Source: Rhodoferax sediminis (lineage in GTDB: Bacteria > Pseudomonadota > Gammaproteobacteria > Burkholderiales > Burkholderiaceae_C). From it: a stretch of 64,000 bases of DNA. The stretch covers positions 4,167,001 to 4,231,000 of the forward strand of contig NZ_CP035503.1 of assembly GCF_006970865.1 (NCBI RefSeq), given 5' to 3'. Below the pieces are notes generated by a model. That model made no database searches and was not told the origin of the DNA. It saw only the letters and a list, made by a program, of their open reading frames with translations. This document shows, one piece after another, positions 14,380 through 23,929 of this stretch; position 1 is the first letter of the stretch; the number at the start of each line of letters is the position of its first letter. The position numbers and the translations under genes are program-made.

Positions 14380-14408
14380 TGCTGCCGATTATCGGAGTTT
14401 ACGCCCGC

Positions 14409-14942
14409 TCATTGAAGCCTGAGTGCCGAAAAGAAGGTGTCGCTCATCTCCATGCTGACTTTGCTGGCATAAACGACTGCCTGAAACAACTGTATCCCCG
14501 AGCCCGTACCTTGGGCAAACCAGGCCGCATGCACCATCACCGCCCGACCGTCCGCACGCTGGCCGGAGGCCACCACCCGAACCGACTGGGGCAACGCCAG
14601 GCCACCCCTGGGCAGGAAAGGCTCGTCGCTCGACACCGTTGCGCGCAGGTTGGCCAGCGTCACGGCGCGCCACTGGGCCAGCATCTCGCCCGCCCGTGCC
14701 GGATCGCTGATCGCCATGTGGCCAATGGCAAACGTGGCGCCACCGGCGTCGCAACTGAGCATGTCGAGCCGCACGGGCCGGCCGGCCAGGCTCACGGCCC
14801 GCATCGCTTGATCGGGTTTGCAGGGTAACAAGGCGACCAGCGTCGAAGTATCGGGGCGGACCTCGCGCCAGTTGAAAGTGGGGCTGCACGCCGCCAGCCA
14901 CAAGGCTGCGAACAAGACGGCAGCACGCAGGAAATATCGCAT
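14409..14942 (-). CDS. Putative lipoprotein, unknown function
   Basis: A 177-aa protein whose first residues (MRYFLRAAVLFAALWLAAC) are a lipoprotein signal with lipobox Cys19. ATG 14942 is preferred over an upstream frame start at 15017 because it begins the signal directly. The mature part has no motif I recognise; it contains LPCKPDQAMR and a later AMVHAAWFAQG. It is 29 nt upstream of the PTS IIA gene and probably co-transcribed, and only 35 nt from the divergent CoA transferase start. Confidence 0.75.
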   Translation of the reverse strand: MRYFLRAAVLFAALWLAACSPTFNWREVRPDTSTLVALLPCKPDQAMRAVSLAGRPVRLDMLSCDAGGATFAIGHMAISDPARAGEMLAQWRAVTLANLRATVSSDEPFLPRGGLALPQSVRVVASGQRADGRAVMVHAAWFAQGTGSGIQLFQAVVYASKVSMEMSDTFFSALRLQ

Positions 14943-14977
14943 CGCCCGATTATCGTTTTGCACCGAGAATGCTGTCC

Positions 14978-16234
14978 ATGGACTCATTACAAGGCATTCG
15001 CATCCTCGACCTGTCACGCATTCTGGCGGGACCGTGGTGTACCCAAACCCTGGCCGATCTGGGCGCGGACGTGATCAAGATCGAGCGCCCCGGCAGCGGC
15101 GACGACACCCGTACCTGGGGCCCGCCATTCATTCAGGACGCAGCCGGCCACGACACGGCCGAGGCCGCCTACTACCTGGGCACCAACCGCAACAAGCGCT
15201 CGGTCAGCTGCGACATCGCCCAGCCGGCCGGCCAGGCGCTGGTGCGCGATCTGGTGGCGCATTGCGACGTGTTTATCGAGAACTTCAAGGTCGGCGACAT
15301 GGCACGCTACGGGCTCGACTACGGCTCGCTCAAGGCCCTGAATCCGAAACTGGTCTACTGCAGCGTCACCGGCTTCGGCCAGACCGGACCCTACAAAGAC
15401 CGTGCCGGCTACGACTACGCCATCCAAGGCATGGGCGGCCTCATGAGCATCACCGGCGAGCGCGACGACCTCGGCGGTGGCCCGCAAAAAGTCGGCGTGG
15501 CGGTGGCCGACCTGTTCACCGGCATGTACGCCACCGTGGCCATCCTGGCCGCGCTGCGCCATGCCGAGCGCACCGGCGAGGGCCAGCATGTGGACATGGC
15601 CCTGCTCGACACCCAGGTGGCGATGCTGGCGAATCTGGGCGCCAACTACCTCGTGAGTGGCAAGGTGCCGGGACGATCCGGCAACGCGCACCAGAACATC
15701 GTGCCCTACCAGGTGTTCGAGGTGAAGGCGCCGGACGGCGCCCCCGATGGCACCCGCGACCACCTGATTCTGGCCGTCGGCAACGATCGTCAGTATGTCA
15801 AGTTTTGTAGCGTCGCCGGCAGGCCGGAGCTGGGCCTGGACCCGCTTTATGCCAAAAACCAGGACCGTGTGCGCAACCGTGCCCAGCTGGTGCCGCTGTT
15901 AGAGGCCATTCTGAAAACCCGCACCAAGGCCGACTGGCTGGCGGCGCTGGAAGCGGCCAAGGTGCCGTGCGGCGCCATCAACAATCTGGCCGAAGTGTTT
16001 GCCGACCCGCAGGTGCGCCAGCGCGGCATGGTGAACGACTGGCAGCACCCCTTGCGAGACGATCTGCGGCTGGTCGCGAGCCCGATCAAGCTCGGTGCCA
16101 CGCCGGTGCGCACGCCCCAAACGGGTGGGCGACCGCCGCCGCTGCTGGGGCAACACACCGAGGAAGTGTTGCGCAATGTGCTGAACTACTCCGAGGCTCG
16201 GCTCACGCAATTGAAGAACGACAAGGTTATTTGA
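14978..16234 (+). CDS. Family III CoA transferase (CaiB/BaiF)
   Basis: A 418-aa member of the formyl-CoA/carnitine CoA transferase family, which exchanges CoA between acids through an aspartyl-CoA thioester. The family start GIRILDLSRILAGPW is present, and Asp178 in VGVAVADLFTG is the expected catalytic aspartate. A GAGA ribosome-binding site favours ATG 14978; an in-frame ATG at 14969 is 9 nt upstream. No substrate can be deduced, since no dedicated pathway genes flank it. Confidence 0.9.
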   Translation: MDSLQGIRILDLSRILAGPWCTQTLADLGADVIKIERPGSGDDTRTWGPPFIQDAAGHDTAEAAYYLGTNRNKRSVSCDIAQPAGQALVRDLVAHCDVFIENFKVGDMARYGLDYGSLKALNPKLVYCSVTGFGQTGPYKDRAGYDYAIQGMGGLMSITGERDDLGGGPQKVGVAVADLFTGMYATVAILAALRHAERTGEGQHVDMALLDTQVAMLANLGANYLVSGKVPGRSGNAHQNIVPYQVFEVKAPDGAPDGTRDHLILAVGNDRQYVKFCSVAGRPELGLDPLYAKNQDRVRNRAQLVPLLEAILKTRTKADWLAALEAAKVPCGAINNLAEVFADPQVRQRGMVNDWQHPLRDDLRLVASPIKLGATPVRTPQTGGRPPPLLGQHTEEVLRNVLNYSEARLTQLKNDKVI

Positions 16235-16249
16235 CGGCCGAATGGTCCG

Positions 16250-16954
16250 TCATTTCAGGGCGCCAAACACCTTGGCGATCACGGCGCTGCCGGTGCCCAC
16301 GGGAACCTGGCGGATCTTCTTCTCCTCCTCGCCAATCATCAGGTAGAGCCCGTCCAGCGCCTTGCCCGTGACGTACTGCTGGATGTTCGCGTCTTCCTTT
16401 TTCACCAGGCCGAAGCCGGCCGCCTTGCCCGCGACGGCGTTGTATTTCGCGGCCAGGCCCACCTTTTCGGTGGCCTTGGTGACCACAGGCAGGAATTTGA
16501 CGCTCAGCGGTGCGCGGGTCTTTTCGGCGAAGAAACTGGTGACCGAGTTGTCACCGCCGGTGAGGATTTTCTTCGCATCGCTCACGTTCATGGCCCGGAC
16601 GGCACCCACCAGCATGTCCTTCGCCATCGGCACCGCGGCCTCGGCGGCACGGTTCATGGCGGTCACGAGCTCCTGCACGCGCTGGCCCTGGCCCAGGGTT
16701 TTGAGCAGTTGGGAAGCGTTTTCCAGATAGCCGGGCAGCGGGATGCGAACTTTTGCGTTGCCCAGGAATCCATCAGGTCTGCCAAGCAGGCTCACGGCCG
16801 ATTGGGCGCCCTTTTCCAGCGCGGCTTTCAAGCCTTGGGAAGCCTGCGCGTTGCTGATGTCCGCCAGCGAGAGCGCGTAAGCCTGCTGGCAAGCGGCCCA
16901 TAACAGAATCCCAAGCGCCGAAACCGAAGTGGAATTAAACTGTCGACGATCCAT
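16250..16954 (-). CDS. DUF4197 domain protein, probably exported
   Basis: A 234-aa protein. The first 27 residues, MDRRQFN then a hydrophobic stretch ending AYALS, look like a signal peptide. The body matches the DUF4197 family, with LSLADISNAQASQGLKAAL, ILTGGDNSVTSFF and a C-terminal GEEEKKIRQVP. Function is unknown for the family. It converges on the CoA transferase (15 nt) and is divergent from the thioredoxin gene with 15 nt between start codons. Confidence 0.8.
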   Translation of the reverse strand: MDRRQFNSTSVSALGILLWAACQQAYALSLADISNAQASQGLKAALEKGAQSAVSLLGRPDGFLGNAKVRIPLPGYLENASQLLKTLGQGQRVQELVTAMNRAAEAAVPMAKDMLVGAVRAMNVSDAKKILTGGDNSVTSFFAEKTRAPLSVKFLPVVTKATEKVGLAAKYNAVAGKAAGFGLVKKEDANIQQYVTGKALDGLYLMIGEEEKKIRQVPVGTGSAVIAKVFGALK

Positions 16955-16969
16955 GAGTGAATCCTTCCA

Positions 16970-17470
16970 ATGAAACGATCTTTATACAGTGTGGCAGCCG
17001 TGCTGGTTCTGGCCGTCACCGGTGGCGCTTTCTATTGGAGCGCCGCCAACCAGGCCGCGCCGCAATCGACCTTTGTGTTGCTCGATGGCAGCACCAAAAC
17101 CACCGCCGACCTGAAGGGCAAAGTCACCCTGGTGAACTTCTGGGCCACCAGCTGCGTCACCTGCGTGGCGGAAATGCCCAAGGTCATCGCCACCTACGAC
17201 AAGTACAAGACCCAGGGTTTTGACACGCTGGCAGTCGCCATGAGCTACGACCCGCCCAGCTATGTCGTGAACTACACCGAGACGCGCAAGCTGCCATTCA
17301 AGGTCGCGATCGACAACACCGGCGCGGTCGCGAAGGCCTGGGGCGACGTGCAACTCACGCCCACCACCTACATCGTGAACAAGCGCGGCGAGATCGTGAA
17401 GCGCTATGTGGGCGAGCCCAACTTCGCCGAACTGCACCGGCTGATCGAGAAACTGCTGGCCGAAGCCTGA
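16970..17470 (+). CDS. TlpA-like thioredoxin-fold protein, membrane-anchored or periplasmic
   Basis: A 166-aa protein with an N-terminal hydrophobic signal/anchor (residues 5-24) and a thioredoxin domain of the TlpA/ResA type. The redox motif is CVTC at Cys62-Cys65 in NFWATSCVTC, and the cis-proline lies in LTPTTYIV. Such proteins reduce disulfides in the envelope, often for cytochrome c or copper-site maturation. A strong terminator follows at 17491-17520. Confidence 0.88.
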   Translation: MKRSLYSVAAVLVLAVTGGAFYWSAANQAAPQSTFVLLDGSTKTTADLKGKVTLVNFWATSCVTCVAEMPKVIATYDKYKTQGFDTLAVAMSYDPPSYVVNYTETRKLPFKVAIDNTGAVAKAWGDVQLTPTTYIVNKRGEIVKRYVGEPNFAELHRLIEKLLAEA

Positions 17471-17490
17471 TCTTTCCTGCCCCCTGACGC

Positions 17491-17520
17491 AAAGGCCAAT
17501 TTCGCAGGAAATTGGCCTTT
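17491..17520 (+). terminator. Intrinsic terminator after the TlpA-like gene
   Basis: A perfect 13-bp inverted repeat (arms 17491-17503 and 17508-17520) with a 4-nt GCAG loop and AAA/TTT ends, so it could act on both strands. The right arm is also the first part of a dispersed repeat copy (17508-17562). Confidence 0.7.
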
Positions 17521-17562
17521 GGTCATTATGTAGCATGCGCAGTTTGCTATATTTTTCATAGC
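17508..17562 (+). repeat. Dispersed repeat family A, intergenic copy
   Basis: Begins AAATTGGCCT, continues with a CATTATGTAGCATGCGCA stretch and ends with the palindrome GCTATatttttcATAGC. The same order of parts occurs at 18253, 34403 (reversed), 39763, 49415 (reversed) and 53451. Nothing else is recognised in 17471-17755. Confidence 0.7.
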
Positions 17563-17755
17563 GACGCATACCCCGTCTGTGCCCCGCGTATTACTTGCTG
17601 CGGAAAGCGCCGCATCGCAGCCGTCATCCTGCTCACCTTTGCGCCGTGACTGTGGTGTGAGTGGCCCGATGTGGAAACGAAGCATCAAGGCGTGTCTCGG
17701 GCAGCAGGGTGAAAGGCGATAAACTGGGATCGACCTCATCGCACTCTGACCGCCC

Positions 17756-18244
17756 TTGAACACCCCGTCGATACAGCTGATCGAGCCCGTCGAGACCCGC
17801 GACATCGAGTCCACGCGCGAGATTTTTCGCGAATACGCGAACGGCCTGGCGGTGGATCTTGGCTTTCAGGGGTTCGAAGCCGAACTGGCTTCATTGCCGG
17901 GCGACTACGCGGCGCCCCGCGGCGCCCTGCTGCTGGCGCTGGTGGATGGCGCAGCGGCGGGCTGTTGCGCCTTGCGTGCGCTGGACACGGTGGACTACCC
18001 GAATGCCTGCGAGATGAAACGCCTGTATGTGCGCAAGGCCTTCCGCGGCTTTGGCCTGGGCCGCCAGTTGGCCGAGGCGATGCTGGATTGCGCGCGCCGG
18101 GCGGGCTATGCCTGCCTCCTGCTCGACACGCTGGACGACATGGAGGCCGCGCGCAGCCTGTACGAGGAGCTGGGGTTCAGGGAAGTCCCGCCCTACTACC
18201 ACAACCCGATCGCGGGAGCGCATTACCTGAAGGCTGATTTGTAA
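17756..18244 (+). CDS. GNAT family N-acetyltransferase
   Basis: A 162-aa GNAT-fold protein. The acetyl-CoA-binding motif A is RKAFRGFGLGRQLAEAML, and the C-terminal LYEELGFREVPPYY is the usual motif B region. Substrate unknown. The start is uncertain: the frame opens with TTG at 17756 (MNTPSIQL), no clear ribosome-binding site is visible, and no ATG lies in the first 100 residues. Confidence 0.82.
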   Translation: MNTPSIQLIEPVETRDIESTREIFREYANGLAVDLGFQGFEAELASLPGDYAAPRGALLLALVDGAAAGCCALRALDTVDYPNACEMKRLYVRKAFRGFGLGRQLAEAMLDCARRAGYACLLLDTLDDMEAARSLYEELGFREVPPYYHNPIAGAHYLKADL

Positions 18245-18252
18245 CCGGCTTC

Positions 18253-18311
18253 AAATCAAATTGGCCTGCAGCCCTTATGAGGCGAGTGCTTGCCGCTATA
18301 AATAGAATAGC
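18253..18311 (+). repeat. Dispersed repeat family A, intergenic copy
   Basis: AAATTGGCCTGCAGCCCTTATG, interrupted by a few changes, leads to the closing palindrome GCTATaaatagaATAGC. It fills the gap between the convergent GNAT and peroxiredoxin genes. One of the best-preserved copies in the window. Confidence 0.75.
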
Positions 18312-18318
18312 GAATCGA

Positions 18319-18825
18319 TCAGGACCTGGCCTGCGCCAGCAGCGTGGCCGCGTCGCTCACTTCGAATTTACCGGGGCCCTCGATGTTCAGCGTGGCCACT
18401 TTGCCATTCTTGACCAGCATCGAGTAGCGGTTGCTGCGCAGGCCCATGCCCTTGCCGGTCAGGTCCAGCGTCAGTCCGGTGGCCTTGGCGAAGGCAGCGT
18501 CGCCATCGCCCAGCATGCGCACCTTGGTGCCGGTTTTCTGGTCGCGCGCCCAGGCGCCCATCACGAACGCGTCGTTCACGCTGACACACCAGATTTCATC
18601 GACGCCGGCGGCCTTGAGCTCATCGGCTTTCGCGACATAACCCGGCACGTGCTTGGCCGAGCAGGTGGGCGTAAAAGCGCCCGGCAGCGCAAACAGGGCA
18701 ATCGTTTTGCCGGCAGCGGCCTTGCTCACGTCGACCGGATTGGGGCCGATGCTGCAACCATTGCCTTCGACTTCGGAGAATTCCATCAGGGTGACTGCGG
18801 GAAGGGTATCGCCAACTTTGATCAT
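18319..18825 (-). CDS. Peroxiredoxin (Prx5 type)
   Basis: A 168-aa thiol peroxidase of the Prx5/AhpC-TSA-like group that reduces peroxides. The peroxidatic Cys55 is in ALPGAFTPTCSAKHVPGY, the signature of the Prx5 group. Cys24 (EGNGCSIGP) and Cys80 are other cysteines but neither is clearly a resolving cysteine. It lies between a family A repeat and the S10 operon terminator and is probably transcribed alone. Confidence 0.92.
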   Translation of the reverse strand: MIKVGDTLPAVTLMEFSEVEGNGCSIGPNPVDVSKAAAGKTIALFALPGAFTPTCSAKHVPGYVAKADELKAAGVDEIWCVSVNDAFVMGAWARDQKTGTKVRMLGDGDAAFAKATGLTLDLTGKGMGLRSNRYSMLVKNGKVATLNIEGPGKFEVSDAATLLAQARS

Positions 18826-18885
18826 GCTGTGCTCCAGATTAAGTGTGTATCAGGCGGTGCCTCGGAAATTGAAACACCAGACGCG

Positions 18886-18912
18886 AAAACAGCCCACATT
18901 GTGGGCTGTTTT
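18886..18912 (-). terminator. Intrinsic terminator of the S10 operon
   Basis: A perfect 12-bp stem (AAAACAGCCCAC at 18886-18897 paired with 18901-18912), 3-nt loop and T4 tail, 33 nt after the rpsQ stop. It closes the str-S10 transcript and, being symmetrical, could also block reading from the other side. Confidence 0.85.
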
Positions 18913-18944
18913 GCAGTGGCGCGCAGTCGACGCCGGTGGAAGGC

Positions 18945-19214
18945 TTAAACCGCGATGGCCTTTTGCACCAGCCGGGTCGCGACCCAGTTCTTCGTCTTCG
19001 AGATGGGCCGGCTCTCCGTGATTTCGACCATGTCGCCGAGTTTGTACTCGCCCTTTTCATCGTGGGCGTGGTACTTGCTCGACTTGCCAACGATCTTGCC
19101 GTAGAGCTCGTGCTTGACGCGACGCTCGATCAGCACGGTGACTGTCTTTGCACGTTTGTCGCTAACGACCTTGCCGACCAAGGTGCGTTTGAGGGATTTT
19201 TTAGGTTCCGTCAT
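18945..19214 (-). CDS. rpsQ: 30S ribosomal protein S17
   Basis: An 89-aa uS17. The conserved [19 protein letters not shown] start and the HDE...GD.V.I.E.RP(I/L)SK pattern are complete. It is the last gene of the S10 operon here and is followed by a terminator, not by rplN as in most proteobacteria. Confidence 0.97.
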   Translation of the reverse strand: MTEPKKSLKRTLVGKVVSDKRAKTVTVLIERRVKHELYGKIVGKSSKYHAHDEKGEYKLGDMVEITESRPISKTKNWVATRLVQKAIAV

Positions 19215-19225
19215 GATGTCGCTCC

Positions 19226-19420
19226 TTATTTAGCCGTTTGCTTCTCGACAAGAATCGTCTTGGCGCGAGCAATATCGCGGCGCGTCGAGCGCAGCGTGGC
19301 GGTGTTGTTGAGTTGTTGCGTGGCTTTTTGCATGCGCAGGCCAAAGTGGGCTTTTTGCAGCGCTTTGACTTCGGCTTGCACGCCGGCAACGTCTTTTTGG
19401 CGCAGTTCAGCAGCTTTCAT
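19226..19420 (-). CDS. rpmC: 50S ribosomal protein L29
   Basis: A 64-aa uL29: two antiparallel helices beginning [11 protein letters not shown] and the [11 protein letters not shown] motif near the C-terminus. 11 nt separate it from rpsQ. L29 sits at the peptide exit tunnel next to L23, also encoded in this operon. Confidence 0.96.
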   Translation of the reverse strand: MKAAELRQKDVAGVQAEVKALQKAHFGLRMQKATQQLNNTATLRSTRRDIARAKTILVEKQTAK

Positions 19421-19438
19421 TTCTTCATTCTCCTGAAA

Positions 19439-19855
19439 TTACGCGCCGATCATTCGGCTGACAAACGTGGTGCGCAGCGGCAGCTTGGCAGCGGCCAGAC
19501 GAAACGCCTCACGTGCGAGTTCTTCGGGCACGCCGACGATCTCGAACACCACTTTACCGGGCTGAATTTCAGCCACGTAGTATTCAGGATTGCCCTTGCC
19601 GTTACCCATCCGCACTTCGGCGGGCTTCTGGGAGATTGGCTTGTCGGGAAACACGCGGATCCAGATACGGCCGCCACGTTTGACGTGACGGGAAATCGCA
19701 CGGCGTGCGGCTTCGATCTGGCGCGCGGTCAGACGGCCGCGGTCGGTGCACTTCAGACCGAAGTCACCGAACGCCACCGAGTTGCCTCGGGTGGCGATGC
19801 CGGTGTTGCGGCCTTTTTGTTCCTTGCGGTACTTTCTGCGAGCGGGTTGCAGCAT
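19439..19855 (-). CDS. rplP: 50S ribosomal protein L16
   Basis: A 138-aa uL16. The start [17 protein letters not shown] and the [18 protein letters not shown] segment carry the arginine that is hydroxylated in E. coli L16. It binds 23S rRNA near the A site. Directly follows rpsC. Confidence 0.97.
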   Translation of the reverse strand: MLQPARRKYRKEQKGRNTGIATRGNSVAFGDFGLKCTDRGRLTARQIEAARRAISRHVKRGGRIWIRVFPDKPISQKPAEVRMGNGKGNPEYYVAEIQPGKVVFEIVGVPEELAREAFRLAAAKLPLRTTFVSRMIGA

Positions 19856-19869
19856 GGTTATTCTCCGTA

Positions 19870-20760
19870 TTACTCGGTTTTCGCTCCGCCGTCAGCTGCT
19901 GCAGCTGGCGCGGCTACCTTGCGGACGCGCTTAACGGCGGGTTTGGTTGCATCGGCACCGACGGTAGCCTCTGCGGGTTTGTCGCTGCCATCGGCGGGTG
20001 CCACATTGGCACCTACAGGGCGGCGCGGGCCACGTGCGGGCGGACGGTCACCGGGGCGCGCATCGCGGCGTGGACCGCGCGGGCGGCGCTCGTCATCGGT
20101 GCGCGGCTCCAGGGCCGCGGGCGCATCGTTGCGGCCCAGCGTGTCACCCTTGTAGACCCAGACCTTGACGCCGATCACACCATAGGTGGTCTTGGCCTCC
20201 GAGGTGCCGTAGTCGATGTCGGCGCGCAGCGTGTGAAGCGGCACGCGGCCTTCGCGGTACCACTCGCAGCGCGCGATCTCGATCCCGTTCAGGCGGCCCG
20301 ACGACATGATCTTGATACCCAGGGCGCCCAGACGCATGGCGTTCTGCATGGCGCGCTTCATGGCGCGGCGGAACATGATGCGTTTCTCGAGCTGCTGGGT
20401 GATCGAGTCGGCGATCAGCTTGGCATCGATTTCGGGCTTGCGCACCTCTTCAATGTTAACCGCCACCGGCACGCCCAGTTGACGACTGAGTTCGCGCTTG
20501 AGGTTTTCGATGTCCTCGCCTTTTTTGCCGATCACCACGCCCGGACGCGCCGAGAAAATGGTGATGCGGGCGTTCTTGGCGGGGCGCTCGATCAACACGC
20601 GCGAGACTGCGGCGTTTTTAAGCTTGGCCTTGAGGTACTCGCGCACCTTGATGTCTTCGGCCAGCATGCCGGCGAAGTCACGGTTGTTGGCGTACCAGCG
20701 TGAAGCCCAGTTGCGGCTGACCGAAAGACGGAAGCCGGTGGGGTGGATTTTTTGTCCCAT
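19870..20760 (-). CDS. rpsC: 30S ribosomal protein S3 with long C-terminal tail
   Basis: A 296-aa uS3; E. coli S3 is 233 aa. ATG 20760 gives [12 protein letters not shown], the universal start, and a spurious open frame extends upstream to 20787. The KH domain contains [14 protein letters not shown]. After about residue 212 the protein becomes a low-complexity Arg/Pro/Ala-rich tail ([20 protein letters not shown], then an Ala/Lys-rich end), a form I recall from other Burkholderiales. The tail is probably disordered. Confidence 0.97.
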   Translation of the reverse strand: MGQKIHPTGFRLSVSRNWASRWYANNRDFAGMLAEDIKVREYLKAKLKNAAVSRVLIERPAKNARITIFSARPGVVIGKKGEDIENLKRELSRQLGVPVAVNIEEVRKPEIDAKLIADSITQQLEKRIMFRRAMKRAMQNAMRLGALGIKIMSSGRLNGIEIARCEWYREGRVPLHTLRADIDYGTSEAKTTYGVIGVKVWVYKGDTLGRNDAPAALEPRTDDERRPRGPRRDARPGDRPPARGPRRPVGANVAPADGSDKPAEATVGADATKPAVKRVRKVAAPAAAADGGAKTE

Positions 20761-20776
20761 AGTTCTGTCAAGCCTT

Positions 20777-21106
20777 TCAGTTGCCAACCGTCACGTACAC
20801 ATGGCACGTGGGTTTTCTGATCTGGTTGCCACGACCTTTGGCGCGGGCGGTAAAGCGCTTGAGCGAGGCACCCTGCTCGACGAAGATGGTTTTCACCTTC
20901 AACTCGTCGATGTCGGCACCGTCGTTGTGTTCGGCGTTGGCGATAGCGGACTCAAGAACCTTCTTGATGATCACTGCCGCTTTTTTCTGGGTGAATTCCA
21001 GGACGTTGAGCGCCTGGTCCACTTTCTTGCCGCGAATCAGATCAGCGACCAGACGGCCTTTGTCGACCGACAGACGAACGCCCCGAAGGACTGCACGTGT
21101 TTCCAT
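20777..21106 (-). CDS. rplV: 50S ribosomal protein L22
   Basis: A 109-aa uL22. [30 protein letters not shown] is standard, and the loop [17 protein letters not shown] reaches into the exit tunnel, where macrolide-resistance changes occur. No deletion is visible in the loop. Confidence 0.97.
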   Translation of the reverse strand: METRAVLRGVRLSVDKGRLVADLIRGKKVDQALNVLEFTQKKAAVIIKKVLESAIANAEHNDGADIDELKVKTIFVEQGASLKRFTARAKGRGNQIRKPTCHVYVTVGN

Positions 21107-21115
21107 GGTCTTTCC

Positions 21116-21394
21116 TTATTTCTTCTGGACTTTTCGGTCCGCGGGGTGACCTTTGAAGGTGCGCGTCAGGGCGAATTCGCCCAGCTTGTGGCCCACCATC
21201 TGGTCGGTGATGTAAACCGGCACGTGCTGCTTGCCGTTGTGCACGGCAATGGTCAGTCCGATGAACTCGGGCAGAACCATCGAGCGGCGCGACCAGGTCT
21301 TGATTGGTTTTTTGTCTTTGGTCATCACGGCCTTGTCGGCCTTGACCACCAAATGTTGGTCAACAAACGGACCCTTTTTAAGAGAGCGAGTCAT
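21116..21394 (-). CDS. rpsS: 30S ribosomal protein S19
   Basis: A 92-aa uS19 ([12 protein letters not shown] start; KTWSRRS and [18 protein letters not shown] conserved). It forms a complex with S13 in the 30S head. Ten nucleotides after rplB. Confidence 0.97.
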   Translation of the reverse strand: MTRSLKKGPFVDQHLVVKADKAVMTKDKKPIKTWSRRSMVLPEFIGLTIAVHNGKQHVPVYITDQMVGHKLGEFALTRTFKGHPADRKVQKK

Positions 21395-21404
21395 TTGTTA
21401 TCCC

Positions 21405-22229
21405 TTATTTCTTGCGACGCGACACGATCATGACCTGCGTGCGCTTGTTGTTACGGGTGCGATAGCCCTTGGTCAGATTGCCCCAAGGGTCGACGGGGTG
21501 GCGGCCTTCGCCGGTTTTGCCTTCACCACCGCCATGGGGGTGATCCACCGGGTTCATGACCACACCGCGAACGGTCGGACGAATTCCCATCCAGCGCTTG
21601 ACGCCGGCCTTGCCCAGACGGCGCAGGCTGTGCTCTTCGTTGGCGACTTCGCCAATGGTGGCGCGGCATTCGATGTGAATCTTGCGCACTTCGCCCGAGC
21701 GCATGCGCACTTGGGCGTAGCTGCCCTCGCGCGCCAGCAGGGTTGCCGAGGTACCGGCCGAGCGGGCGATCTGCGCGCCTTTGCCCGGCTGCAGTTCGAT
21801 GCAGTGAATGGTCGAGCCCACCGGGATGTTGCGGATCGGCAGGGTGTTGCCGGCGCGGATCGGCGCCTCGGCACCACTCATCAGCGATGCGCCCACTTCC
21901 AGGCCGCGCGGCGCGATGATGTAGCGGCGCTCACCGTCGGCATAGCACACCAGGGCGATGTGCGCCGTGCGGTTCGGGTCGTACTCGACGCGCTCCACTT
22001 TCGCCGGAATGCCGTCTTTGGTGCGGCAGAAATCGACAACGCGGTAGTGATGCTTGTGGCCACCGCCGCGATGACGCGTCGTGATGTGGCCATTGTTATT
22101 GCGACCTGCATGCTGGAACTGGGGTTCGAGCAGCGGCGCGTACGGATCACCCTTGTACAGGTGATCGCGGGTCACCTTCACCACGCCACGCTGGCCCGGT
22201 GAAGTCGGTTTGAGTTTAATGACAGCCAT
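21405..22229 (-). CDS. rplB: 50S ribosomal protein L2
   Basis: A 274-aa uL2, the near-universal peptidyl-transferase-region protein. The conserved [21 protein letters not shown] segment, including the essential His, is at the C-terminal side. The start codon lies 2 nt after the rplW stop. Confidence 0.98.
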   Translation of the reverse strand: MAVIKLKPTSPGQRGVVKVTRDHLYKGDPYAPLLEPQFQHAGRNNNGHITTRHRGGGHKHHYRVVDFCRTKDGIPAKVERVEYDPNRTAHIALVCYADGERRYIIAPRGLEVGASLMSGAEAPIRAGNTLPIRNIPVGSTIHCIELQPGKGAQIARSAGTSATLLAREGSYAQVRMRSGEVRKIHIECRATIGEVANEEHSLRRLGKAGVKRWMGIRPTVRGVVMNPVDHPHGGGEGKTGEGRHPVDPWGNLTKGYRTRNNKRTQVMIVSRRKK

Positions 22230-22231
22230 GA

Positions 22232-22552
22232 TTACGCGGCCTCCCCGGACAGGTTCAGCTCTTGACCCGGCTTGAGCGTCACATAGGCCTTGCGCACGTT
22301 GTCGCGACGGCCGATGGATTTGCCAAAACGCTTGATCTTGCCTTTGGTGTTCACCACAGAGACGCCCTTGACTTCAACCTTGAACATCAATTCCACAGCG
22401 GCCTTGATCTCGGGTTTGGAGGCATCCTGCAGCACCTTGAAGGTCACGGCATTGCTTTTGTCGGCCACCATGGTTGCCTTTTCAGACACGATGGGAGCGA
22501 CCAGCACCTGCATCAAACGGCCTTCGTCAAACTTTGTAGCGGCGGTGCTCAT
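22232..22552 (-). CDS. rplW: 50S ribosomal protein L23
   Basis: A 106-aa uL23, the main docking site for SRP and trigger factor at the exit tunnel. The [11 protein letters not shown] motif is present. The gene overlaps rplD by 4 nt (ATGA). Confidence 0.96.
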   Translation of the reverse strand: MSTAATKFDEGRLMQVLVAPIVSEKATMVADKSNAVTFKVLQDASKPEIKAAVELMFKVEVKGVSVVNTKGKIKRFGKSIGRRDNVRKAYVTLKPGQELNLSGEAA

Positions 22553-23169
22553 GCGAACATCTCCTTGAGTTTGTCCATTGCGCCCTTGGTGACGAGGACT
22601 TTCTTGTAGTGCACCAGCGACACCGGATCGGCGTAGCGCGGCTCAACGACGAGCACGTTCACCAAGTTGCGGGAGGCCAGGTACAGGTTTTCATCCACTT
22701 CGTCGGAAATCACCATGACCGACTGCAGGTTCATCGCCTTGAAGCGGGCGGCCAGCGGCTTGGTCTTGGGGGATTCCACTTTCAGGGAATCGACCACGGC
22801 CAGGCGGCCTTCGCGCGCCAGCTGCGAGAAGATGGCGGCCATGCCGGCGCGGTACATCTTCTTGTTGATTTTTTGCGTGAAGTTTTCGTCCGGGCTGTTC
22901 GGGAAAATCCGGCCGCCGCCGCGCCACAGCGGCGATGACGTCATACCGGCACGGGCGCGGCCCGTTCCCTTTTGCTTGAACGGCTTCTTGGTCGAGTGAT
23001 GGACCTGTTCGCGGTCTTTCTGGGCACGCGTGCCCTGACGCGCATTGGCCTGGAAGGCGACCACGATCTGGTGCACCAGATCTTCGTTGTATTCACGGCC
23101 AAACACGGTCTCGGGGGCTTCAAACTTGGAAGCGGCCTGACCTTGGTCGTTCAGGAGTTCGAGCTGCAT
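22549..23169 (-). CDS. rplD: 50S ribosomal protein L4
   Basis: A 206-aa uL4. The tunnel loop [22 protein letters not shown] is present, shown here with the F of the following P segment. In E. coli L4 also represses the S10 operon by binding its leader. Here two leader-like hairpins occur around rpsJ (24394-24460, 23930-23961), so the same feedback is possible but unproven. Confidence 0.97.
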   Translation of the reverse strand: MQLELLNDQGQAASKFEAPETVFGREYNEDLVHQIVVAFQANARQGTRAQKDREQVHHSTKKPFKQKGTGRARAGMTSSPLWRGGGRIFPNSPDENFTQKINKKMYRAGMAAIFSQLAREGRLAVVDSLKVESPKTKPLAARFKAMNLQSVMVISDEVDENLYLASRNLVNVLVVEPRYADPVSLVHYKKVLVTKGAMDKLKEMFA

Positions 23170-23855
23170 CAGTTCGCTCCCTTCGCGTTGGCGGCAGATT
23201 CTTTGGCCTTGACGGCATGGCGAACGGTCACAAAACCGCCCTTGGAGCCGGGGATCGCGCCCCTGATCAAGAGCAATTGGCGCGCTTCGTCAATCCGAAA
23301 CACATCCAGGTTTTGCGTGGTGACGGTGTCATCACCCAAATGACCGGTCATGCGCTTGCCCGGGAAAACGCGACCCGGATCCTGCGCCATCCCGATCGAG
23401 CCCGGCACGTTGTGCGAACGGCTGTTGCCGTGCGATGCGCGCTGCGAGCTCATGTGGTGGCGCTTGATGGTTCCGGCGTAGCCCTTGCCGATGGAGGTGC
23501 CCTGCACATCCACTTTCTGGCCCACCGTAAACACCGCATTCACCGGCACCGAGGCACCCGCCTGGTATTGGGCTGCAGCGTCGGCGGTGACGCGGAATTC
23601 CCGAATGATTTCACCGGCTTCAACGCCTGCTTTCGCAAGGTGGCCAGCGGCCGGCTTGGTGACACGCGAAGCTTTACGCGAACCGAACGTGACCTGCAGG
23701 GCCACGTAGCCGTCGTTCTCTTGGGTTTTGATCTGGGTCACGCGGTTGTTGGACACATCCACCACCGTGACAGGCACTGCGTCCCCGTCATCGGTGAATA
23801 GGCGCATCATGCCCACCTTGCGGCCCAGCAACCCCAGGGAGTTGCTCAGACTCAT
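23169..23855 (-). CDS. rplC: 50S ribosomal protein L3
   Basis: A 228-aa uL3. I chose ATG 23855 ([20 protein letters not shown]) over an upstream frame start at 23885. The GKRMTGHLG segment near the conserved methylated Gln region is intact. The stop and the rplD start overlap by one nucleotide (TGATG). A probable promoter and stem-loop precede it in the rpsJ-rplC gap. Confidence 0.97.
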   Translation of the reverse strand: MSLSNSLGLLGRKVGMMRLFTDDGDAVPVTVVDVSNNRVTQIKTQENDGYVALQVTFGSRKASRVTKPAAGHLAKAGVEAGEIIREFRVTADAAAQYQAGASVPVNAVFTVGQKVDVQGTSIGKGYAGTIKRHHMSSQRASHGNSRSHNVPGSIGMAQDPGRVFPGKRMTGHLGDDTVTTQNLDVFRIDEARQLLLIRGAIPGSKGGFVTVRHAVKAKESAANAKGAN

Positions 23856-23929
23856 TGTTTTCTCCAAAACTTCCACCGCTGCCACTTCAATTGGCGACAG
23901 CGTTTGGGCGTGAAAGAAGGTTAATAAAA

